Virus record (IMG/VR): IMGVR_UViG_3300027870_000001
Location: 1-64,000 of that record
Direction: 5' to 3' (one strand)
DNA from: a virus
Length of the DNA: 64,000 bases
Shown: positions 60,034 through 64,000 of the stretch, one piece after another
Layout: each line of letters begins with the position of its first letter
Position numbering within the stretch: position 1 is the stretch's first letter
Notes under the pieces: generated by a model
Seen by the model: only the letters and a program-made list of their open reading frames with translations
Database searches by the model: none
Told to the model about the DNA's origin: nothing
Translations under genes and position numbers: made by a program

Positions 60034-60189
60034 ATGCCCAGGACCGATACCGACACCGTGCACCTCGCCTGCCAGTTCTGCGACTACCGGATCCAGGCGA
60101 CGATCGAGTGCGGCAAGCCGCGCATGGCCAAGCACGTCCGACAGCACCACGTCGGCCAGAAGGTGCTCCGCCGGCCGAGGTGCCGGTGA
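60034..60189 (+). CDS. C2H2-like mini zinc finger
   Basis: 51 aa. CQFCDYRIQATIECGKPRMA then KHVRQHH: CxxC ... HxxxH finger occupying most of the protein, with a basic tail. Likely nucleic-acid binding. Confidence 0.58.
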   Translation: MPRTDTDTVHLACQFCDYRIQATIECGKPRMAKHVRQHHVGQKVLRRPRCR

Positions 60190-60629
60190 TGGGCATCCCG
60201 CAGCGGATCCGCCTGGAGCGGCGCGCCGGCTGGCGGATGCCTCCGGGCGCGGTGTCCTGCGCGAGGCCGCACCGGTTCGGCAACCCGTACCTCCTCGGAG
60301 ACGTGTCCCGCCGGTTCCCGTCGCTCACCGAGCGGCAGTGCGAAGGGTTCGTCGTCAACGAGTTCAAGGATCTGGTCCGAGCGGACGGCAAGCCGATCAC
60401 CGACTCGCTGCCCTCCCTCACCCGAGGCGGGCCCCGCGAACCGCGGACCTGCCAGTACCCGACGATCGACGAGATCCGCGCCGAGCTCGGTGGGCACGAC
60501 CTCGGATGCTTCTGCCACGAACGACCCGAGCACGCCTGCCACGTCGACGTGCTGCTCATCGTCGCGAACCCCGACATCTCGTTCCCGTGGGAGGCGCAGT
60601 ACGGCGCCCCGTTCCAGTGGGCGGCGTGA
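60189..60629 (+). CDS. DUF4326 family protein
   Basis: 146 aa. IRLERRAGWRMPPGAVSCAR then FGNPYLLGD and DLGCFCHERPEHACHVDVLL are the DUF4326 landmarks (R-GWR-P, GNP, LxCxC...CHxDVL). The family is frequent in actinophages; its function is unknown and the Cys/His residues suggest a metal site. Followed at once by a DUF2786 gene. Confidence 0.82.
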   Translation: MGIPQRIRLERRAGWRMPPGAVSCARPHRFGNPYLLGDVSRRFPSLTERQCEGFVVNEFKDLVRADGKPITDSLPSLTRGGPREPRTCQYPTIDEIRAELGGHDLGCFCHERPEHACHVDVLLIVANPDISFPWEAQYGAPFQWAA

Positions 60630-61312
60630 TGGCCGACGTCGACTGGCAGTCCAAGGTCGAGGCGCTCCTCACGAAGGCCCGCCGCACCGACAACCAGCAC
60701 GAGGCCGAGGCGTTCATGGCCAAGGCCCAGGAGCTGATGCGCCGGCACGCGATCGACGAGGAGATGCTCGACGCAGCGCGCGGTCACACCGCGGAGATCG
60801 GGTTCACGCACCTCCAGATCGAGCACCCGTACGCCGAAGCGAAGGCGACCCTGCTGACCGCGATCGCCTGGGCGAACTCGTGCCGGGCCGTCATGGTCGA
60901 GTCGCCCGACGGCCGGGGACTGCTCGCGGAGCTGGTCGGCTTCGACACCGACCGCGAGAACGTGATGATCCTGTTCGGGTCGCTGCTGTCGTACGCGATC
61001 GAGCGGCTGATCGCGACGCCGGTGCCGATCTTCGAGCATCCGATAGCGTTCCGGGCCGGGTTCATCCTCGGGTTCGCGAACCGGGTCGGTCAGCGGTTGG
61101 CGGAGGCGGCGCGTCTGGCTCAGGATGAGGCTGCGGCGGCGTCGGGTGTGGAGTTGGTCCTGGTCGACCGGAGCGGCAAGGTCGATGACCTGATGAAGGA
61201 TCGGTACCCGGAGGCGGGGACGCATGAGGTGGGGTCGACGTCGCAGGTTGGGGTGGCGTTCGGGCATGACGCGGCGAATGGGTCGCCGTTGGGGAAGGCC
61301 GAGCTGGAATAG
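60629..61312 (+). CDS. DUF2786 domain protein
   Basis: 227 aa. SKVEALLTKARRTDNQHEAE then AFMAKAQELMRRHAID (about 7-43) is the DUF2786 N-terminal domain. A helical C-terminal part follows (LLTAIAWANSCRAVMVES, FRAGFILGFANRVGQRLAEA). Found in phage and bacterial proteins sometimes linked to metal-dependent peptidase folds; role unknown. Confidence 0.75.
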   Translation: MADVDWQSKVEALLTKARRTDNQHEAEAFMAKAQELMRRHAIDEEMLDAARGHTAEIGFTHLQIEHPYAEAKATLLTAIAWANSCRAVMVESPDGRGLLAELVGFDTDRENVMILFGSLLSYAIERLIATPVPIFEHPIAFRAGFILGFANRVGQRLAEAARLAQDEAAAASGVELVLVDRSGKVDDLMKDRYPEAGTHEVGSTSQVGVAFGHDAANGSPLGKAELE

Positions 61313-61316
61313 GGGC

Positions 61317-61352
61317 TTGTGCCTACTGTCTCGGATCGGCTACAGTTGGGGT
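61317..61352 (+). promoter_or_regulatory. Class A dyad promoter
   Basis: -35 TTGTGC 61317-61322, 18-base spacer, TACAGT 61341-61346; dyad 61325-61346. The usual ATG position reads ATC (61353) followed by GAA-GCA-ACC, a degenerate copy of the conserved start; the gene uses ATG 61383 with AAGGAG. Confidence 0.8.
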
Positions 61353-61382
61353 ATCGAAGCAACCACCCACCAAGGAGCCCCC

Positions 61383-61721
61383 ATGGACACCGACACCGTC
61401 ACCCTCGAAACCGCCCAGTTCCTCACCGAAACCCTCGTGACCGACACCCTCTGCTGGGAGGTCATCGCCCGCACCCCCAAGACCATGACCATCCGCCGTA
61501 CCATGAACGACCCCAACAGCGGCCCGGTCCGCGACACCCGAGTCGACGGCGGCACCGACCCGCAGGCCATGCCCGTCATGTGGGAGGCCCAAGTCCCCAA
61601 CCCCAACGGAGCCGTCGTCACGGTCCGCCTCCGCAAGGACGGCACCTTCCGCACCGGGCGAAGCGCCAACCCGCTCCGCCCCACCGCCAACCCGCAGCGT
61701 CGCATCGACTACCGGTTCTAA
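61383..61721 (+). CDS. Unknown 112-aa protein
   Basis: ATG with AAGGAG upstream; the frame continues in phase to the degenerate ATC-GAA-GCA leader. Strands CWEVIARTPKTMTIRRTMND and GAVVTVRLRKDGTFRTG. A pattern of small phage proteins; function unknown. Confidence 0.6.
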   Translation: MDTDTVTLETAQFLTETLVTDTLCWEVIARTPKTMTIRRTMNDPNSGPVRDTRVDGGTDPQAMPVMWEAQVPNPNGAVVTVRLRKDGTFRTGRSANPLRPTANPQRRIDYRF

Positions 61722-61728
61722 GGGAAGG

Positions 61729-61947
61729 ATGATCACCATGGCCACCCAGACCAGCGACCGGCTCATCCCGGCGCAACCCACCCCGACCGAGCGACGCGCT
61801 CGGGCCACTGCCAACCGGGCAGCCCAAGGCACCCTCGTGGACTGCCCCCCAGCCAAGACCACGACCTGCCCGTTCTGCTCCCGCCCGAAGTGCCGGTGCG
61901 TGGAACGCGGCTGGGACACCCTGCCGCTGTTCGAGCTGGAGGACTGA
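61729..61947 (+). CDS. Small Cys-rich protein
   Basis: 72 aa (ATG 61729; 69 aa if ATG 61738). CPFCSRPKCRCVERG gives a CxxC...CxC site. Basic N-terminus (TERRARATANRAAQG). Confidence 0.56.
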   Translation: MITMATQTSDRLIPAQPTPTERRARATANRAAQGTLVDCPPAKTTTCPFCSRPKCRCVERGWDTLPLFELED

Positions 61948-61950
61948 CCG

Positions 61951-62298
61951 ATGACCCGCCGAATCGGTGGCCTGATCGCCGCCTCCACTCTCCCCCCACC
62001 CGAGGCCGAGGCCCCGGAGATCGCACCTGAGCCGCCCGCAGCGCCCGTCCTGCCGCCCCCTCCCCCACCGGCCCCGGTCGGTCCGCCGACCGTCGGGATG
62101 CTGATCATCTGGCCCGACGGCACCCTCGGGTCGGTCGCTCACGCCTCCTGGGTCGAGCCCGGCGAGGTGTACGCCCTGGTCGCCGCCGACCAGCACGGCG
62201 TCATCGGCGCCCATCACCGGCTGATCCAGACCGACGACGTCGAGCTGCTCCGCCTGGCCGACGGCACCGTCGCCGCCCGCTACCTCGGCCTCCGATGA
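61951..62298 (+). CDS. Unknown 115-aa protein, Pro-rich
   Basis: A proline-rich stretch (APVLPPPPPPAPVGPP, about 31-46) precedes a beta domain (MLIIWPDGTLGSVAHASWVE). No family. Confidence 0.55.
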   Translation: MTRRIGGLIAASTLPPPEAEAPEIAPEPPAAPVLPPPPPPAPVGPPTVGMLIIWPDGTLGSVAHASWVEPGEVYALVAADQHGVIGAHHRLIQTDDVELLRLADGTVAARYLGLR

Positions 62299-62633
62299 CG
62301 TCCATCCCAGTCCGCAAGAAGGGAGCCAAGGCGGAGCTGCTCATGCTGCTCGCCGTACGAGCGGAGGAGTGGGGCGACCAGCTCCACAAGGGCGTCCCCA
62401 CGGGAGAACCCGCTACGAGTTGGGGCACCCCCACGATCCACGCCCTCGACACCTGGCCGGTCGACGACCCGTTCCGCATCATCGCGGCCACCTACAACCT
62501 GTCACCTCGTCAGCTCCAGGCCATCCTCTCCGAGCTGGGCCAGGAACTGGAGAACCGGGCAGAGCGCCTCGGCTATGGCACCCGGCCCGAGCCCGTCACT
62601 CCCGGCCCGCCCCGGACGAGGTACGTCACGTGA
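62295..62633 (+). CDS. Unknown 112-aa protein
   Basis: Helical (GAKAELLMLLAVRAEEWGDQ, LSPRQLQAILSELGQELENR). No family. Overlaps neighbours by 4 bases. Confidence 0.56.
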   Translation: MTSIPVRKKGAKAELLMLLAVRAEEWGDQLHKGVPTGEPATSWGTPTIHALDTWPVDDPFRIIAATYNLSPRQLQAILSELGQELENRAERLGYGTRPEPVTPGPPRTRYVT

Positions 62634-62932
62634 CCGAGCGCCAGTGGGCGATGACGAAGATCGGGCCCGGGGACTGGGCGTGGCCATCGAACGATGGGCT
62701 CACCCTGTGGCGGGCGATCAAGGTCGAGGAGCGCGACGGCACCCTGTCGACCGCTGCCGGCAAGGTGATCAACGGTGACTTCTGGACGCTGCTCCGGTTC
62801 CGGCACCCGGCGGGGTCGGTCATGGCAGGCGACTTCGAGTCCCGCTGGGACAACGAGGTGTGGGAGGTGGTCGACTCGATGCTGCCCACGAGGCAGGCTG
62901 CGATCGACGAGTCGATGGGGATCTCGAACTGA
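62630..62932 (+). CDS. Unknown 100-aa protein
   Basis: GTG start. WAMTKIGPGDWAWPSNDGLT and FRHPAGSVMAGDFESRWDNE. No family; last gene before a promoter. Confidence 0.55.
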   Translation: MTERQWAMTKIGPGDWAWPSNDGLTLWRAIKVEERDGTLSTAAGKVINGDFWTLLRFRHPAGSVMAGDFESRWDNEVWEVVDSMLPTRQAAIDESMGISN

Positions 62933-62935
62933 CCC

Positions 62936-62973
62936 TTGTGCGAACCGTCTCACGTCGTGCTACAGTGACGGGC
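62936..62973 (+). promoter_or_regulatory. Class B dyad promoter (leaderless)
   Basis: -35 TTGTGC 62936-62941, 19-base spacer, TACAGT 62961-62966, 7 bases to ATG 62974. Dyad ACCGT...ACAGT 62944-62966. Confidence 0.8.
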
Positions 62974-63537
62974 ATGGACGCACCCGCCACCCACGGCCCC
63001 GAAAGGACCACCATGCGGATCAACCCCGTCACCCCCGAGAGCAAGGCCCAGTACCTCCGCTCCGACCAGAGCCTCGACGCGATCGCCGGCTACCTGACGG
63101 TCCAGACCATCGCCCCCGACGGCACCCGCCACACCGACAACGGCGAGGTCGTCGTCCTCGGCGTGTTCCCCCACCCGAACGAGTACGGCAAGGCCATGGA
63201 CCTGGCCCACCAGCACCGCCACTTCGAGCGCACCCACGACGTCGAGTACGCCATCGTCTACACGGTCAACCGCGACGGGTTCCACCCCGGCCACTGGGAT
63301 GGCATCACCCTCCGGTACACCGACGAGCGGCTCCTCACCACGGACCAGTGGGCGGAGATCGAGGACGCGGTCCGCTCCGGGTTCACCAGCCACAACGGCG
63401 GCGAGGCCGTCACCAGCTTCGGCACCTACCGGTTCGCCTACGAGCTCGACTCCCACGAGGAGACGTGGACCCTCTACAACGAGGACGGCTCCGTGTTCAC
63501 CATCGGCGGACACGAGGCCATGAGCTGCACCCAGTAG
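62974..63537 (+). CDS. Unknown 187-aa protein, dual starts
   Basis: Leaderless MDAPATHGPE start, with a second in-frame ATG 63013 preceded by GAAAGGA (174 aa). Beta-rich (VQTIAPDGTRHTDNGEVVVL, RFAYELDSHEETWTLYNEDG). No family. A terminator follows. Confidence 0.6.
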   Translation: MDAPATHGPERTTMRINPVTPESKAQYLRSDQSLDAIAGYLTVQTIAPDGTRHTDNGEVVVLGVFPHPNEYGKAMDLAHQHRHFERTHDVEYAIVYTVNRDGFHPGHWDGITLRYTDERLLTTDQWAEIEDAVRSGFTSHNGGEAVTSFGTYRFAYELDSHEETWTLYNEDGSVFTIGGHEAMSCTQ

Positions 63538-63560
63538 CCTCCGGTTGCTGCGAAGCCTTC

Positions 63561-63591
63561 GATGCCCACCCCCGGCCCAGGGGTGGGCATC
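63561..63591 (+). terminator. 12-bp hairpin terminator
   Basis: Arms GATGCCCACCCC (63561-63572) and GGGGTGGGCATC (63580-63591), loop CGGCCCA. Separates the dyad-controlled operons from the next, non-dyad promoter. Confidence 0.8.
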
Positions 63592-63632
63592 GTCGCGCCA
63601 AGGCATCCCCCGAGCCGACGCGCAACGACCGA

Positions 63633-63648
63633 TAGCCTCCCGGTCATG
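63633..63648 (+). promoter_or_regulatory. Leaderless promoter, TAGCCT class
   Basis: TAGCCT 63633-63638, 7 bases, ATG 63646. No dyad; same class as the portal and endolysin promoters. Confidence 0.55.
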
Positions 63649-64000
63649 GTCAGCATGGCTCTCCCGATCGACGCACCCACCCCCCGCAGCCGACCCGGTG
63701 GTCTGCTGATCGACGCTGTCGACACCCTCGACATCGCCGCCCTGGCCCACCCGGTCCCGAAGATCGACGGCACCTCCGTCCCCCCGGACCCGGAGAAGTG
63801 GCGGCAGGGAATCGAGTTCGTGCCGCTCGGATGCTCCGGTCTGAGCCGCCGCGACGTCGACCTCTGCTCCGACCCCGGAGTCGCGCTCACCGACGAGGAC
63901 CACCCGGTGCCGTTCGCACCGAACTCCGTCGAGTTCGGGCCGTTCGGGATCGTCGGCATGGAGAAGTGCGCCGCAGGTCGCCTCACCGAGAAGTGGCTCA
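63646..64000 (+). CDS. Start of a probable structural gene (partial)
   Basis: 118 codons, open at the right edge. GGLLIDAVDTLDIAA, KWRQGIEFVPLGCSGLSRRD and VDLCSDP, then FGPFGIVGMEKC: Cys-containing repeats like those in the N-termini of some actinophage virion proteins. The TAGNNT promoter is also what the portal uses, which supports a structural role; not certain. Confidence 0.5.
   Translation, partial: MVSMALPIDAPTPRSRPGGLLIDAVDTLDIAALAHPVPKIDGTSVPPDPEKWRQGIEFVPLGCSGLSRRDVDLCSDPGVALTDEDHPVPFAPNSVEFGPFGIVGMEKCAAGRLTEKWL

Overview
This window is part of the genome of a tailed double-stranded DNA phage (Caudoviricetes) or prophage of a high-GC actinobacterial host. Portal, MuF/maturation protease, terminase and endolysin genes identify the phage. 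The strong GC bias at third codon positions, the many GTG starts, and the promoters in which a TANNNT box lies about 7 bases before the start codon (leaderless mRNAs) point to an actinobacterium. About 113 protein genes are supported, nearly all on the + strand and mostly joined by 4-base ATGA/GTGA overlaps. Only two genes, at 15131-15796 and 42358-42927, run leftward.

Layout. 1-9.3 kb: end of an upstream gene, a small protein plus DUF2303 pair, a terminator, an M15-peptidase endolysin with a lysine-rich tail, an HTH protein, a DUF1360 membrane protein, a terminator, then portal and a MuF / 2H-phosphoesterase / protease fusion. 9.4-15.1 kb: accessory genes including a polynucleotide-kinase-like P-loop protein, a glycosyltransferase and an RNA ligase. 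15.1-19.4 kb: an antisense papain-like protease, then the replication block (VRR-NUC nuclease, initiator carrying internal iterons, probable helicase loader, UvrD-like helicase). 19.4-25.5 kb: a ParB / HNH / methyltransferase / double-ParB / cupin / IbrA / IbrB island, probably concerned with DNA modification. 25.5-31.5 kb: small genes, terminase small subunit and a terminase large subunit interrupted by a class 3 intein. 31.5-42.1 kb: a run of small, mostly unknown genes. 42.1-43.0 kb: a structured-RNA cassette and an antisense lipoprotein lytic transglycosylase. 43-58.8 kb: more small genes, a RecF/SbcC-like ATPase, an ADP-ribosyltransferase-like protein, a DpdA/TGT-like protein and a SNF2-type helicase. 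59.0-59.5 kb: a candidate large structured non-coding RNA. 59.5-64 kb: small genes and the start of another rightward gene with a non-dyad promoter.

How the parts fit. Twenty-five operons or RNA genes between 2.7 and 63 kb start at variants of one element: a TTGYGC-like -35, a 17-19 base spacer and a TACAGT -10 that forms the right arm of a dyad (ACTGT-N12/13-ACAGT). One further dyad stands alone at 42963. Most TACAGT boxes lie 7 bases from ATG/GTG, and many of the transcripts begin ATG-GA(C/A)-GCA-CCC. The structural and lysis genes (endolysin, portal, last partial gene) instead use TAGNNT boxes without a dyad. This implies two promoter classes, with the accessory and replication operons forming one regulon. 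One dyad class resembles a spaced parS, so the canonical ParB encoded at 19417 is a candidate regulator.

All protein assignments rest on motif recognition by eye and RNA structures on hand pairing. No database search or folding calculation was run.
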